Positions 27,574 through 37,566 of a DNA stretch of 64,000 nucleotides are shown here, one piece after another. The notes beneath the pieces were generated by a model, which was not told the DNA's origin, ran no database searches, and worked only from the letters and a program-made list of their open reading frames with translations. Numbering within the stretch: the first letter of the stretch is position 1; each line of letters begins with the position of its first letter. The position numbers and the translations under genes are program-made. Origin of the DNA: Yersinia frederiksenii ATCC 33641 (lineage in GTDB: Bacteria > Pseudomonadota > Gammaproteobacteria > Enterobacterales > Enterobacteriaceae); the NCBI RefSeq assembly GCF_000754805.1, contig NZ_KN150731.1, positions 1,320,492 to 1,384,491 of the forward strand, read 5' to 3'.

Positions 27574-28719
27574 TTAACCGTTTAGCGCTTGAGCTAAATC
27601 TGCTATCAAATCCTCCGTATCTTCAATGCCGATGGATAACCGCAGTAATTGCGGGGTAATGCCGTGTTTGAGTCGGGTTTCTAAGGGGATTGAAGCATGG
27701 GTCATGCTGTAAGGCTGGCTGATTAAGCTCTCGACACCACCAAGACTTTCGGCCAGGGTAAACAGATGTGAGCGCTTAATCACCGCGCGGGCAAAGGCAT
27801 CATCCGCTTTCAAGCGGACAGATATCATGCCACCAAAACCGGCCATCTGTTTGGCTGCTAAGGTATGTTGTGGATGACTTTTCAGTCCCGGATAATACAC
27901 ATTTTCCACTTGTGGCTGCTGTTCAAGCCATTCAGCGATGCGCTGAGCACTGTGATTATGTCGTGCCATACGCAGAGCCAGAGTGCGTAAACCGCGCAAT
28001 GTCAGGAAACTGCTAAATGGATCTAAAATCCCTCCCACCGCGTTGTGCAAAAAGCCCAACTGCTCAGCCAGCTCAGGGTTATTCCCGACTGCCGCCACTC
28101 CGGCTACCACATCAGAATGGCCGTTAAGATATTTGGTGGCTGAATGCACCACAATATCAAAACCCAATTCCAAAGGGCGCTGAATGTAAGGCGAGGCAAA
28201 GGTATTGTCCGCCACAGTGATCAGGTGGTGCTTCTTGGCAATCTCAGCGATGGCAGCAAGGTCGGCCAGCTTTAACAATGGGTTAGTCGGTGTCTCCACC
28301 CAGATCATTTTGGTGTCAGGTAAAATGGCCTGTTCCAGCGCCGCGGTGTCCGCAGGAGAGACATAAGTCACGCGCAATCCGGCGGTGCGGCTGCGCACTT
28401 TCTCCAACAACCGGTACGTGCCACCATATAAATCATCAACTGCGATGATATGGCTGCCTTGATCCAGCAGTTCAAGCACAGTTGAACAAGCCGCCAGACC
28501 AGAAGCAAAGGCATAACCACGAATCCCACCCTCCAGTTCGGCAATGGCTTTTTCCAGTGCAGTACGAGTGGGGTTACCACTGCGGGAGTACTCATATCCG
28601 GTATGTTCACCGGGAGCCGGTTGTGCAAACGTGGATGTCGCGTAAATGGCGGGCATGACGGCACCGGTACTATCTGGGGTATAACCGGCGTGGACGGTCA
28701 GAGTATCGAACTTTGCCAT
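27574..28719 (-). CDS. Cystathionine gamma-lyase / gamma-synthase family PLP enzyme
   Basis: A 381-residue Cys/Met-metabolism PLP enzyme. Family blocks are YEYSRSGNPTRTALE, FASGLAACSTVLELL, DDLYGGTYRLLEKV, ETPTNPLLKLADL, DNTFASPYIQRPLELGFDIVVHSATKYLNGHSD with the PLP lysine Lys196, and ESLGGVESLISQP near the end. Gamma-lyase and gamma-synthase cannot be separated reliably by eye. Pairing with a cystathionine beta-synthase 25 bases upstream favours the lyase, giving a reverse transsulfuration route from homocysteine to cysteine (mccB-like). Transcribed after cbs. Confidence 0.88.
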   Translation of the reverse strand: MAKFDTLTVHAGYTPDSTGAVMPAIYATSTFAQPAPGEHTGYEYSRSGNPTRTALEKAIAELEGGIRGYAFASGLAACSTVLELLDQGSHIIAVDDLYGGTYRLLEKVRSRTAGLRVTYVSPADTAALEQAILPDTKMIWVETPTNPLLKLADLAAIAEIAKKHHLITVADNTFASPYIQRPLELGFDIVVHSATKYLNGHSDVVAGVAAVGNNPELAEQLGFLHNAVGGILDPFSSFLTLRGLRTLALRMARHNHSAQRIAEWLEQQPQVENVYYPGLKSHPQHTLAAKQMAGFGGMISVRLKADDAFARAVIKRSHLFTLAESLGGVESLISQPYSMTHASIPLETRLKHGITPQLLRLSIGIEDTEDLIADLAQALNG

Positions 28720-28744
28720 AGTAAAAATCCTTAATAAGAGAAGG

Positions 28745-30112
28745 TTAAGCCAGCTTTTGACGCCAGGTATTCAAGACATCGGTGCGGGTAATTAGGCCCA
28801 GAAAGTGTTCACCATCCAGTACCACCGCGACATGACCCTCATTAAAAGTGGCCAGTAGTGAGTGGTAATCCGCCTCTTTTTGCAGTGTATGAACCTGACG
28901 TGTCATGGCGGTACTGACGGGTAATTTAAAATGGGTAGCATCGGTTTTGACTGCATTCAGGAGATCCCACTCATCAATCAGACCAACCACTTTTTCGCCG
29001 TCTAAGACCGGTAACTGTGAGATGTCATACAAGCGCATCCGCGCATGAGCGACTGCCAGTGTGTCTTGTGGTGTGACCGAGACTGTCGCGCCATCCTGAT
29101 GGCTGTAAGTGATGTAATCGCGCAAATCGCCATGTTGAGGTTTACTGAGTAAACCTTGCTCCAGTAGCCAGTAGTCATTGAACATTTTTGATAGGTATTT
29201 ATTTCCACTGTCACAGACAAAGGTCACGACCCGTTTAGGCGTAGTTTGCTCGCGGCAATAGCGCAGTGCCGCAGCCAGCAAGGTGCCGGTGGAAGATCCA
29301 GCTAAAACCCCTTCTTCGCGTAATAGGCTGCGAGCGGTGTTGAAAGCCTCAGCATCACCAATTTGATAGGATTTTTTTACCTGAGAGAAATTGCTCAGCG
29401 GCGGAATGAAATCCTCACCAATACCTTCGACTAACCAACTGCCCGCATCATTAATCTGCGAGCTGTTGACATAATCAGCCAAAATAGAACCGGCGGGATC
29501 AGCGAGCACAAATTCGGTTGTCGGCGAAACCTCAGCAAAATATTGGCTCAACCCACTCAAGGTGCCACTTGAACCGACACCTACCACGATGGCGTCGATC
29601 TGTTCCTCCATCTGCTGCCACAGTTCTGGGCCGGTGGATGTCCGGTGAGCTGCCGGATTCGCTGGGTTATTGAACTGGTCAATATAGAAAGCGCCGGGAA
29701 TCTCCTGTGCCAGACGCAGGGCATAATCCTGATAATAAGCCGGATGACCTTTACCTACATCAGAGCGAGTGAGCAGCACTTGTGCGCCCAACGCCCGTAG
29801 ATGGAAAATTTTCTCCTGACTCATTTTATCCGGTACCACCAAGACCAGCTTGTAGCCTTTGAGTGCCGCCACTAGCGCCAGCCCTAGGCCAGTATTGCCT
29901 GCAGTGGCTTCAATGATGGTACCACCAGGCAGCAACAGGCCATCTTGTTCAGCCTGTTCAATCATCGACAGCGCGACTCTATCTTTAATCGAACCGCCGG
30001 GGTTTTGATTTTCCAACTTCACAAACAATTGGCACGGGCCAGTATCAAAGCGGGTCAGTTCCAAAAGGGGGGTATGGCCGATAAGATCAAGCACCGAGCG
30101 AGGGATAGCCAT
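28745..30112 (-). CDS. Cystathionine beta-synthase
   Basis: A 455-residue cytoplasmic PLP enzyme joining homocysteine and serine. The catalytic fold-II domain (about residues 1-320) shows IGHTPLLELTRF, NPGGSIKDR with PLP lysine Lys43, IIEATAGNTGLGLAL, GVGSSGTLSGLSQYF for the phosphate cup, and LAGSSTGTLLAAALRY. The C-terminal about 125 residues hold a pair of CBS domains (ISQLPVLDGEKVVGLIDEWDLL and HVAVVLDGEHFLGLITRTDVL), the usual site for SAM-type control. The open frame extends upstream, but the ATG at 30112 has ggaga 6 bases before it. An array of MetJ-like boxes lies 132-195 bases upstream. Confidence 0.93.
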   Translation of the reverse strand: MAIPRSVLDLIGHTPLLELTRFDTGPCQLFVKLENQNPGGSIKDRVALSMIEQAEQDGLLLPGGTIIEATAGNTGLGLALVAALKGYKLVLVVPDKMSQEKIFHLRALGAQVLLTRSDVGKGHPAYYQDYALRLAQEIPGAFYIDQFNNPANPAAHRTSTGPELWQQMEEQIDAIVVGVGSSGTLSGLSQYFAEVSPTTEFVLADPAGSILADYVNSSQINDAGSWLVEGIGEDFIPPLSNFSQVKKSYQIGDAEAFNTARSLLREEGVLAGSSTGTLLAAALRYCREQTTPKRVVTFVCDSGNKYLSKMFNDYWLLEQGLLSKPQHGDLRDYITYSHQDGATVSVTPQDTLAVAHARMRLYDISQLPVLDGEKVVGLIDEWDLLNAVKTDATHFKLPVSTAMTRQVHTLQKEADYHSLLATFNEGHVAVVLDGEHFLGLITRTDVLNTWRQKLA

Positions 30113-30210
30113 TATTTTCTCCAGCCAAAAAAGAGTGGGTTCGGTTAACAACCTATGGCGGGATAATAGCGCTAGCGACTTAGGCACTAAAAAGAACAAA
30201 TAACCCATTT

Positions 30211-30229
30211 ATATTCCTTTTTGGAATAT
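30211..30229. promoter_or_regulatory. Perfect 7-bp inverted repeat in the cbs / dacC intergenic region
   Basis: atattcc and ggaatat separated by five T, about 100 bases before cbs. It may be an operator half-site pair or part of the cbs promoter; the regulator is unknown. Confidence 0.4.
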
Positions 30230-30243
30230 GATTATTGTTTTTT

Positions 30244-30307
30244 AGACGTTTGGGTGCTTAGCTGTAAAGACGTTTAGACAGGGAGATGGTTAGCCGTTTA
30301 GCCATCA
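30244..30307. promoter_or_regulatory. Array of eight phased MetJ-like 8-bp boxes
   Basis: Read in strict 8-base steps the units are agacgttt, gggtgctt, agctgtaa, agacgttt, agacaggg, agatggtt, agccgttt, agccatca. Two units match the MetJ box AGACGTCT at seven of eight positions and others at four to six; seven of eight begin with AG. MetJ is known to bind cooperatively to tandem, end-to-end 8-bp boxes. The array lies upstream of cbs (minus strand) and of dacC (plus strand); cbs is the sensible target. Confidence 0.72.
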
Positions 30308-30521
30308 ATATTCATTGAAAAAGAACATCTTTACAAAACAAAACGTAAAACTATGCCCAATTGACTCGGCAATGGGATAAATTTAGAAAAGGTACTGAAG
30401 TATGACTAAGCTAGTATTTCAGTATCAGTGAAAAGATGTGACTTTTTCGCTAATTGGACTGTGGTTTGTTCTGGGAATACCACTTATTTCCGATTATTTG
30501 CAAGGATACTCTGGCGACCTC

Positions 30522-31727
30522 ATGATGAAATTTACCCTCCCGTTTAAGATAAAAAAGTTTTCTTTCAGTGCCGGATTATTGCTTTTGGCACTGCCTGCTG
30601 CTGAGGCGGCTGACGCTCCGGCAGCTCCGGCGATAGATGCCAAAGCCTATGTATTGATGGACTATGACAGTGGGAAAGTGTTGGCTGAGGGGAACAGTGA
30701 CCAACGCCTTGACCCGGCGAGTTTGACCAAAATTATGTCCAGCTATGTGATTGGACAGGCGATTAAAGCCGGTAAAGTTCATCCGGATGATTTAGTTACT
30801 GTTGGGAAAGATGCCTGGGCTACCGGTAATCCGGCTTTACGTGGCTCTTCACTGATGTTTTTGAAACCAGGCGATCAGGTAAAATTGTCCGATTTGAATA
30901 AAGGTATTGTTATTCAATCAGGTAATGATGCCAGCATCGCATTGGCGGATTATATCGCGGGGAGTCAGGATAGTTTCGTTGGTTTGATGAATAATTACGC
31001 CAAAGCACTAGGGCTGAATAATACCAACTTTATGACGGTGCATGGGCTTGATGCACCGGGGCAGTACAGTACCGCACATGATATGGCCGTATTAGGCCAA
31101 GCACTAATCCGTGATGTGCCCGAAGAATATGCGTTGCACAAAGAGAAAGAATTTACCTTTAATAAAATCCGCCAGATTAACCGTAACCGTCTGTTATGGA
31201 ATACTAATCTCAACGTCGATGGGATGAAAACCGGCTATACCACCGGGGCGGGGCATAATCTGGTCGCTTCAGCGACCGACGGCCCAATGCGATTGATTTC
31301 TGTGGTGTTAGGTGCGCCCAGCGATAGAGTGCGTTTCAGTGAAAGTGAGAAACTTCTGACGTGGGGATTCCGTTTCTATGAAACAGTGGTACCGATTAAA
31401 GCCACGAAACCTTTTGTGACGCAAAAAGTGTGGTTTGGTGACACGGGGCAGGCTGAACTTGGTGTTGCACAAGATGCCGCCATCACCATCCCGAAAGGGC
31501 AAATGAAGAATTTGAAAGCCAGTTATAAGCTGGATCAGACTGAACTGCGCGCACCGCTGGCAAAGCATCAGGTGGTGGGGACGATAGATTTTCAGCTGGA
31601 TGGCAAAACTATCGATCAGCGACCGCTGGTGGTATTAAACGAAGTCAAAGAGGGCGGCTTCTTTAGCCGTATCTGGGATTTTGTCATGATGAAAATTAAC
31701 CAGTGGTTTGGCGGGATTTTTGGTTAA
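30522..31727 (+). CDS. dacC: D-alanyl-D-alanine carboxypeptidase (PBP6, DacC-like)
   Basis: A 401-residue periplasmic, membrane-tethered penicillin-binding protein that trims the terminal D-Ala from peptidoglycan pentapeptides. After a signal peptide ending AEA near residue 30, it shows SLTK (SxxK, Ser67), SGND (SxN) and KTG in [15 protein letters not shown]. The C-terminal PBP5 domain ends with an amphipathic anchor, [18 protein letters not shown], which is closer to E. coli DacC than DacD. The frame is open from 30438; ATG at 30522 or 30525 gives a normal signal peptide, though the ribosome site is weak. Confidence 0.92.
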   Translation: MMKFTLPFKIKKFSFSAGLLLLALPAAEAADAPAAPAIDAKAYVLMDYDSGKVLAEGNSDQRLDPASLTKIMSSYVIGQAIKAGKVHPDDLVTVGKDAWATGNPALRGSSLMFLKPGDQVKLSDLNKGIVIQSGNDASIALADYIAGSQDSFVGLMNNYAKALGLNNTNFMTVHGLDAPGQYSTAHDMAVLGQALIRDVPEEYALHKEKEFTFNKIRQINRNRLLWNTNLNVDGMKTGYTTGAGHNLVASATDGPMRLISVVLGAPSDRVRFSESEKLLTWGFRFYETVVPIKATKPFVTQKVWFGDTGQAELGVAQDAAITIPKGQMKNLKASYKLDQTELRAPLAKHQVVGTIDFQLDGKTIDQRPLVVLNEVKEGGFFSRIWDFVMMKINQWFGGIFG

Positions 31728-31768
31728 TTTTAAGATGATTGAATAGGGCGGCTATCAAGTCGCCCAAT

Positions 31769-31891
31769 TACCCTTCGTATTTGACGCCGCAGGGGTGTTA
31801 GCCGCGGGAGCTCACCCGAGTCACTGACTTGAGTCAGCTCATCGGGATTCGCTCTCTTGCTGCCTACCTGCAACATCAAGTCCTTTGGGTA
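31769..31891. repeat. ERIC element (full length)
   Basis: Starts ttacccttcgtatttgacgcc, contains the core ctcacccgagtcactgactt followed by gagtcagctcatcggg, and ends caagtcctttgggta. It lies between the convergent dacC and sdaB genes. Confidence 0.82.
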
Positions 31892-31960
31892 AACCCTTCG
31901 TATTTGACGCCGCAGGGGGGTTAGCCGCGGGGGCTCACTCGAGTCACTGATTTGACCCGG
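31892..31960. repeat. Truncated ERIC element (left half)
   Basis: A second copy starts immediately (aaacccttcgtatttgacgcc), follows the first for about 60 bases to gagtcactgattt, and stops before the second half. It abuts the sdaB stop, giving a tandem full-plus-half arrangement. Confidence 0.75.
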
Positions 31961-31966
31961 AGAGCA

Positions 31967-33334
31967 TCAGTTACAGGCGACGATCTTGATTGCCAGCCCA
32001 CCGCGAGAAGTTTCGCGATATTTTGAGTTCATATCTTTACCGGTTTCATACATCGTTTCGATGACTTTATCCAGACAGACACTTGGCTCACTGGTTCGAC
32101 GCAGCGCCATCCGAGCAGAGTTAACTGCCTGCACGGCGGAAATGGCATTACGCTCAATGCAAGGCACCTGAACTTGCCCAGCCACAGGGTCACAGGTCAG
32201 CCCTAGGTTATGCTCCATGGCGATTTCAGCGGCGATACAGACCTGAGCAGGGCTACCCCCCATTAACTCAGCCAAACCAGCTGCTGCCATTGAACAGGCA
32301 ACCCCGACTTCCCCCTGGCACCCCACTTCTGCGCCAGAAATGGATGCGTTCATTTTATACAGCGCACCAATAACCCCCGAAACCAGGAAATAGCGACTGT
32401 AAGAGTTTTCATTCACTGGGCGAATGAATTTATCGTAATAAGCCAAAACCGCAGGAATAATACCGCAAGCCCCATTGGTTGGTGCTGTGACCACTCGTCC
32501 ACCTGCCGCGTTTTCTTCGTTAACGGCTAAGGCATACATATTGATCCAATCAACCACCATCATTGGGTCAGCATTATGCTTATCTGTGGTGACCAGCATC
32601 CGGCGCAATGCAGCAGCGCGGCGTGGCACTTTCATCGGGCCGGGTAACAGACCTTCAGTATTAATACCGCGTTCAATCCCGGCACGCATCACATCCCAGA
32701 TTGCCGCAAAGTGCGCGCTTATCTCGGCTTTACTGTGCAAAGCCAACTCATTTTGCATCACTAAGCCCGATAAAGATAAGCCGGTATCTTTACAGTGTTT
32801 TTGCAGGTCGCGGGCAGAATTGAAGGGATAGGGCACGGCCACTGCGTGGCTATCTTGCTGACCAAACTGAGTTTCATCGACAATAAACCCGCCGCCGATG
32901 GAGTAATAGGTTTTACTAAAAATACAGTCATCACCCGCGTGTGCACTGATGGACATGCCATTTTCATGTAGTGGCAAATTGGTTTCATGGAAGTTCATGC
33001 CGCCCATTGCCGGGAAATCAACCTCATGGCTGCCATTGGCCAGTAGCAGACGTCCCCGCGATTCTACATCGCGGATAAACCCTTGTATTGCATCAATATC
33101 AACGGTATCGGGCAAGTTCCCCGCTAGCCCCATGATAATGGCGATATCAGTATGGTGACCTTTACCAGTAAGAGACAAAGAGCCGTAAACATCAACAGTG
33201 ATTCGGGTGACGGCAGGAAGATGTCCTAGTGTGATTAAATCATCGGTAAACAGCTTGCCGGCTTTCATTGGGCCGACGGTGTGGGAGCTGGATGGACCAA
33301 TACCAATCTTGAAAATGTCAAAAACGCTGACCAT
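31967..33334 (-). CDS. sdaB: L-serine ammonia-lyase (iron-sulfur)
   Basis: A 455-residue cytoplasmic enzyme deaminating L-serine to pyruvate. The beta-domain begins SVFDIFKIGIGPSSSHTVGPMKAG, the family hallmark. The alpha-domain carries Fe-S cysteines in TNGACGIIPAVL, EVGCQGEVGVACSMAAAG and the region LTCDPVAGQVQVPCIERN. SdaA and SdaB are very similar; SdaB is chosen because a serine transporter gene lies directly upstream, as in the sdaCB operon. Confidence 0.93.
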   Translation of the reverse strand: MVSVFDIFKIGIGPSSSHTVGPMKAGKLFTDDLITLGHLPAVTRITVDVYGSLSLTGKGHHTDIAIIMGLAGNLPDTVDIDAIQGFIRDVESRGRLLLANGSHEVDFPAMGGMNFHETNLPLHENGMSISAHAGDDCIFSKTYYSIGGGFIVDETQFGQQDSHAVAVPYPFNSARDLQKHCKDTGLSLSGLVMQNELALHSKAEISAHFAAIWDVMRAGIERGINTEGLLPGPMKVPRRAAALRRMLVTTDKHNADPMMVVDWINMYALAVNEENAAGGRVVTAPTNGACGIIPAVLAYYDKFIRPVNENSYSRYFLVSGVIGALYKMNASISGAEVGCQGEVGVACSMAAAGLAELMGGSPAQVCIAAEIAMEHNLGLTCDPVAGQVQVPCIERNAISAVQAVNSARMALRRTSEPSVCLDKVIETMYETGKDMNSKYRETSRGGLAIKIVACN

Positions 33335-33364
33335 ATATTCGCCTCCTTCATGTTAAAGGCGTTA

Positions 33365-33496
33365 TACCCATGCTGGGTAATATTATTAAAATGCTTACAT
33401 TACCGTGGAATAGAGAGCCGGCGCGGACGCACCGGCTTTTGAAACAATTTACACAGTCAGATGATGGTTATGAGCTGGCCGTGGGCACTGGCCAGC
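33365..33496 (-). other. Intercistronic hairpins between sdaC and sdaB
   Basis: Three short stems lie in the 169-base gap: taccca/tgggta (33365-33379), agccgg/ccggct (33416-33437) and gctggcc/ggccagc (33474-33496), the last directly after the sdaC stop. None has a good T-tract on the minus strand, so partial termination or mRNA-end protection of sdaC is more likely than full termination. Confidence 0.45.
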
Positions 33497-33503
33497 CTCA
33501 GAA

Positions 33504-34799
33504 TCATTTACCAAACAGGCTGAACAAGATTGCAGAGATAGCAATGAGGCCCATAATGACGACGAATACGTTGCTGATGTGACCGCTGTATTTACGCATC
33601 GCAGGAACTTTATGGATGGCATACATTGGCATCAGGAACAGCAGCATTGCGATGATTGGGCCACCCAATGTTTCAATCATGCCCAAGATGCTTGGGTTCA
33701 TGGTTGCTACGATCCAGGTTGTTACCAACATGAACAACGCAGTAATACGGTTCAGTTTGTCATGATTGATGGCTTTGCCTTTGCTACGCAGCGACTTGAT
33801 AATCATGCCGTTAAAGCCTTCACGTGCGCCTAAGTAGTGACCCAGGAAAGATTTGGTGATAGCGATAAAGGCAATGACTGGCGCCATGTAGGCAATCATT
33901 GGGGTATTAAAGTGGTTAGCCAGGTAAGACAGAATGGAGATGTTCTGGCTTTTGGCTTCGGCCAAATCTGCCGGAGACAGGCTCAGCACGCAGCTGAATA
34001 CGAAGAACATCACCGTAACAACCATCATGATGTGAGCAAAAGCCAAAATGCGGGAACATTTTTTCTCTGCATCTACACCGTATTCTTCACGTTTTGCTAC
34101 CGCAAAGGCAGAAATGATCGGGGAGTGGTTGAACGAGAATACCATCACTGGAATTACCAGCCACAAGGTCATCCACAGGCCACTGCCGGTACCATTGCCA
34201 TCCATTGATACATGTTCAAATATTGCACCTGACCAGTTAGGGATCAGATAGACCGCCAACAGCATCAATACGGCAACAAATGGGAATACCAGAATACTCA
34301 TTGCTTTCACAATGGCATGCTCACCAAAACGCACGATAGTCATCAGGCCGATGATCAGAATCAACGACAAAATGGCACGTGGTGGTGATGGCAGATGCAT
34401 CTGATGTGTGATGAAGCTATCAACAGTGTTGGTAATCGCCACACTGTAAACCAACAAGATTGGGTAGATTGCGAAGAAGTAAAGCAGAGTAATCAGTTTA
34501 CCTGCGCCTTTACCAAAATGTTCTTCAACCACTTCGGTAATGTCTTCACCCGGATTTTTACCTGACAGCACAAAGCGGCACAGACCGCGGTGTGCATAGA
34601 AAGTCATCGGGAAAGCGATGATAGCCATAACAATAAGCGGCAGAAGGCCACCGATACCCGCATTGATTGGCAGAAACAGTACGCCAGCACCGATTGCTGT
34701 GCCATATAGGCCCAACATCCACATGGTGTCGGTTTTACGCCATGTACTTGATGAAACTTTTCCCGTGGAGGCAATAGTGCCTACTTGAGTAGTGTCCAT
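33504..34799 (-). CDS. sdaC: Serine/proton symporter
   Basis: A 431-residue inner-membrane transporter of the HAAAP/SdaC family with about eleven hydrophobic segments, importing L-serine for the lyase encoded next. Family blocks include [75 protein letters not shown] and [15 protein letters not shown] 1.1-kb non-coding region precedes it. In E. coli sdaCB is CRP- and Lrp-dependent; no clear CRP site was found here by eye. Confidence 0.94.
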   Translation of the reverse strand: MDTTQVGTIASTGKVSSSTWRKTDTMWMLGLYGTAIGAGVLFLPINAGIGGLLPLIVMAIIAFPMTFYAHRGLCRFVLSGKNPGEDITEVVEEHFGKGAGKLITLLYFFAIYPILLVYSVAITNTVDSFITHQMHLPSPPRAILSLILIIGLMTIVRFGEHAIVKAMSILVFPFVAVLMLLAVYLIPNWSGAIFEHVSMDGNGTGSGLWMTLWLVIPVMVFSFNHSPIISAFAVAKREEYGVDAEKKCSRILAFAHIMMVVTVMFFVFSCVLSLSPADLAEAKSQNISILSYLANHFNTPMIAYMAPVIAFIAITKSFLGHYLGAREGFNGMIIKSLRSKGKAINHDKLNRITALFMLVTTWIVATMNPSILGMIETLGGPIIAMLLFLMPMYAIHKVPAMRKYSGHISNVFVVIMGLIAISAILFSLFGK

Positions 34800-35944
34800 G
34801 AAAAATCTCCATAGTGAACACGTTAATTTAAAATTAAGAACCGAAAGTTAGGTTCCTGTAATGCTTTATTTAGCGACATTATCAGGTGAAAAATTCAGTC
34901 AAAACGATTTGTTTAAAATGAGTGCCCTGGTTATTACTTGGTGCCGTAGTCGTGTGTTATACCTAAAAGTTAAAGTGCAAAATTTAACCGATTATCAGCG
35001 TGTGAATTCGTTTTATCGGATATTCTTATTGTTCTGATAAGAACCCTAGTTTTTGCTGGCGGCAAGATAGCGATTTGTAGTGAAAACTACCGTGATCCTG
35101 CTCTCAAATGCTCAATAAACTCGTCGGCGATCATTTGTTACGAATTTACATCTGATTGTTATATTAATGTTTATATTTTATCACTAGGGCTAATAAATAA
35201 GCATTTCTCACACTGTTCAATAAATAAACAATCAATTTTTCATTCCCTCTATCTTGGTGGGAAATATATTTTAACCACGCTGATGAATCTAGTGAAAATC
35301 AAGTTATTCACTGATTTATTGATGAATATCATTAATGTAAAATATACGAATAATTATAACTCATTGATTTTAATTTGTTTTATATTTTTATTGTTACCAG
35401 TATAGGCGCTGATAACTGGCGGTAATATAAGCACTTAAATAAAGTGAAAGGGGAGGTTTATTGTTGGATTAAATAAGTCAGCGAGTGACTATTTGCATTC
35501 CATGATTTATTTGTCATATGAAATTTTGCCGTCGCAATTTGTCTGACAATATAACTGATGCTATTTCTTGGCTCAGATGTATTAAAAGAATGGCAAATGT
35601 TAAATTAATTTACCTTAAACTCAGCGATTACTAGCACTTAATTATGGAATGAAATTGTGTTTTAAAATTTTTATGGATTAAAAGCCATATTAAGCACAAT
35701 TAAAATATGGTTATTACCTGTTGGCTTGTTTTGCTTAAATATAATACGTTTTTTAGATAATACACCTCCAACGTATTCATCCAATATTTACACAATTAAG
35801 ATTTTTGCTATGTAATCAAGACGATCTGTCGACTAGCGACAAAATCAGTATTTAGAGCGGCAAATCTCCCATGCCAACGAGATAGTGCGCATAGCACACC
35901 TCTCATTAGCAGAGGGAATGGTCAGTGGGGCAGGGCGTGCGGGC
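34800..35944. other. 1.1-kb AT-rich region without a supported gene
   Basis: Between sdaC and deoR. No frame longer than about 60 codons, no repeat matching others in the window and no RNA gene was recognised. From about 35150 to 35830 it is strongly AT-rich with many TTTAAT and TTATTA runs, unlike the flanks, suggesting either a decayed acquired segment or a curved, H-NS-prone control region for sdaC. A GC-richer patch near 35880-35940 lies just past the deoR stop and has no obvious terminator. Confidence 0.4.
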
Positions 35945-36709
35945 TTAACAGTAGGTTTTAATACCGTGTTGTAACAAGAATTGGCTGAATTCATCATCAG
36001 GTTGGCGATCAGTCACCAATGCATCAAACAGGGTCAGTGTGCCAATGCTGGCAGGTTTTATTTTGCCAAACTTACTGTGGTCAGCGACCAGAATTTTATG
36101 CTGGGATTTGGCAATAGCTCGGTGCTTGAGTAGGATCTCGTCGAAGTTAAAACAAGTTGCGCCATACTCAATTGAAACACCCGCCGCGGAGATAAAAGCT
36201 TTATTCGGGCAGGCATTATCTAGTTCATTATGCTGACTGATAGGGGTGAAAATGTAGTTATTCGGTTTGAACTCACCACCACACAGGATCACTTTACAGT
36301 TAGGTTTATCTTGTAAGGAAAGGAACGTGTTGAGGGAGTAGCAAATGGCAGTAAATGACAGTTCTTCATCTATCTCGTCAATGATTGATGGAATTGTGGT
36401 ACCGCAGTCAAAAAAAACAGTGTCATTTTCAGCAATAAGACGTGCTGCCAACTGGCCGATTCGGCGTTTTTCTTCCACCTGCTTAGCTTGTTGGTCAGAA
36501 ACAAAATAGTTATTGGCATTATTACTTTTTGGGTCCATCACCACGTAACCACCCAACAAAATGACGGCAGTCGGTTCAGCGCTGAGGTCCCGGCGAATGG
36601 TCATTTCAGACACTCGCAACAGATTGGCGGCATCTTTCAGATGGATTTTGTCGGAACGCTTAAGAGCCTGCGTCAGTTTATTAATTCGTTCAGCACGGCG
36701 AGTTTCCAT
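35945..36709 (-). CDS. deoR: Deoxyribose operon repressor
   Basis: A 254-residue DeoR-family repressor. The N-terminal HTH (METRRAERINKLTQALKRSD, then LRVSEMTIRRDLSAE) and the sugar-phosphate sensor domain (GGYVV, VFFDCGTTIPSIIDEID, CYSLNTFLSLQ, CGGEF, SAAGVSIEYGATCFN, LVADHSKFGKIKPA) match E. coli DeoR closely in layout. It represses deo genes until deoxyribose-5-phosphate is present. It follows deoC on the same strand, separated by a hairpin. Confidence 0.92.
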   Translation of the reverse strand: METRRAERINKLTQALKRSDKIHLKDAANLLRVSEMTIRRDLSAEPTAVILLGGYVVMDPKSNNANNYFVSDQQAKQVEEKRRIGQLAARLIAENDTVFFDCGTTIPSIIDEIDEELSFTAICYSLNTFLSLQDKPNCKVILCGGEFKPNNYIFTPISQHNELDNACPNKAFISAAGVSIEYGATCFNFDEILLKHRAIAKSQHKILVADHSKFGKIKPASIGTLTLFDALVTDRQPDDEFSQFLLQHGIKTYC

Positions 36710-36826
36710 AAGCTATTCCTGACAAGTTATTTTCAAAACCAAATATTGCGTACAACTCTTTGTAATGCAATCTAAAACAAGCTGTTGCAAGATAAAAATA
36801 GAGTTAAACAGTCGATGGTAATAATT

Positions 36827-36848
36827 AAGCCCGGCAATTACCGGGCTT
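36827..36848 (-). terminator. Hairpin between deoC and deoR
   Basis: Perfect 8-bp stem aagcccgg/ccgggctt with a 6-base loop, just after the deoC stop. The minus-strand tail (aattattacc) is T-poor, so it probably attenuates deoR rather than isolating it. Confidence 0.55.
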
Positions 36849-36856
36849 ACAATAAT

Positions 36857-37528
36857 TTAATAGCTTGATGCGGAGACTGACTGGCCTGAAACGATGGCCA
36901 CTCCTGAACTGGTGCCAATTCGTGTTGCCCCTGCTTTAATCATGGTTTCCGCAGTTGCTTTATCTCGAACAGCACCGGATGCCTTAACACCCATGACCGG
37001 GCCGACAGTGGCACGCATCAATTTTACATGTTCTTCTTTCGCGCCACCGGTGCTGAAACCCGTTGAAGTTTTAACAAAAGCGACGTCAAGCTCACGGCAG
37101 ATATCACAAACTTGTACAATCTGTGCATCGCTAAGCAGGCAAGTTTCTAATATTACCTTCAACGGTGTAGCGCCGCAATTATCACGCACAGCCTTGATAT
37201 CGGCTTTAACCTCATCAATTTTGCCACTTTTTAACCAGCCAACATTGATAACCATATCAATCTCTTGTGCGCCAGCCTTGATAGCAGCTTGAGCTTCAAA
37301 GGCTTTTGCTTCGGTCAGACCTGCCCCCAGAGGGAACCCAATCACTGAACATACTTTTACTGGGCTACCCGCCAGTTGCTGCGCTGCCAGGGGAACATAC
37401 CCAGAGTTAACACATACAGTATAGAAATGATGCTGTTTAGCTTCTTCACACAGCTTAATGATTTGGGCTTCAGTGGCGTCCATTGCCAGTAGGGTATGGT
37501 CAATGTAGCTAGCGTAATTGATCGTCAT
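36857..37528 (-). CDS. deoC: Deoxyribose-phosphate aldolase
   Basis: A 223-residue class I aldolase splitting 2-deoxyribose-5-phosphate into glyceraldehyde-3-phosphate and acetaldehyde. The Schiff-base lysine is Lys153 in [14 protein letters not shown] and the second catalytic lysine is Lys182 in [11 protein letters not shown]; the catalytic Asp lies in [14 protein letters not shown]. It is the short (about 220-residue) type rather than the about 260-residue E. coli type. No deoA, deoB or deoD is adjacent, so the gene is separated from the usual deo operon and paired with the repressor. Confidence 0.93.
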   Translation of the reverse strand: MTINYASYIDHTLLAMDATEAQIIKLCEEAKQHHFYTVCVNSGYVPLAAQQLAGSPVKVCSVIGFPLGAGLTEAKAFEAQAAIKAGAQEIDMVINVGWLKSGKIDEVKADIKAVRDNCGATPLKVILETCLLSDAQIVQVCDICRELDVAFVKTSTGFSTGGAKEEHVKLMRATVGPVMGVKASGAVRDKATAETMIKAGATRIGTSSGVAIVSGQSVSASSY

Positions 37529-37566
37529 GATTATTATCCTTTTGTTTATCTATAAGTTGGCTCTAT

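Noticed and set aside
34800-35100. A CRP site before sdaC (tgtgaattcgttttat near 35001)
   Set aside because: Only one half-site matches the CRP consensus; not enough to call.
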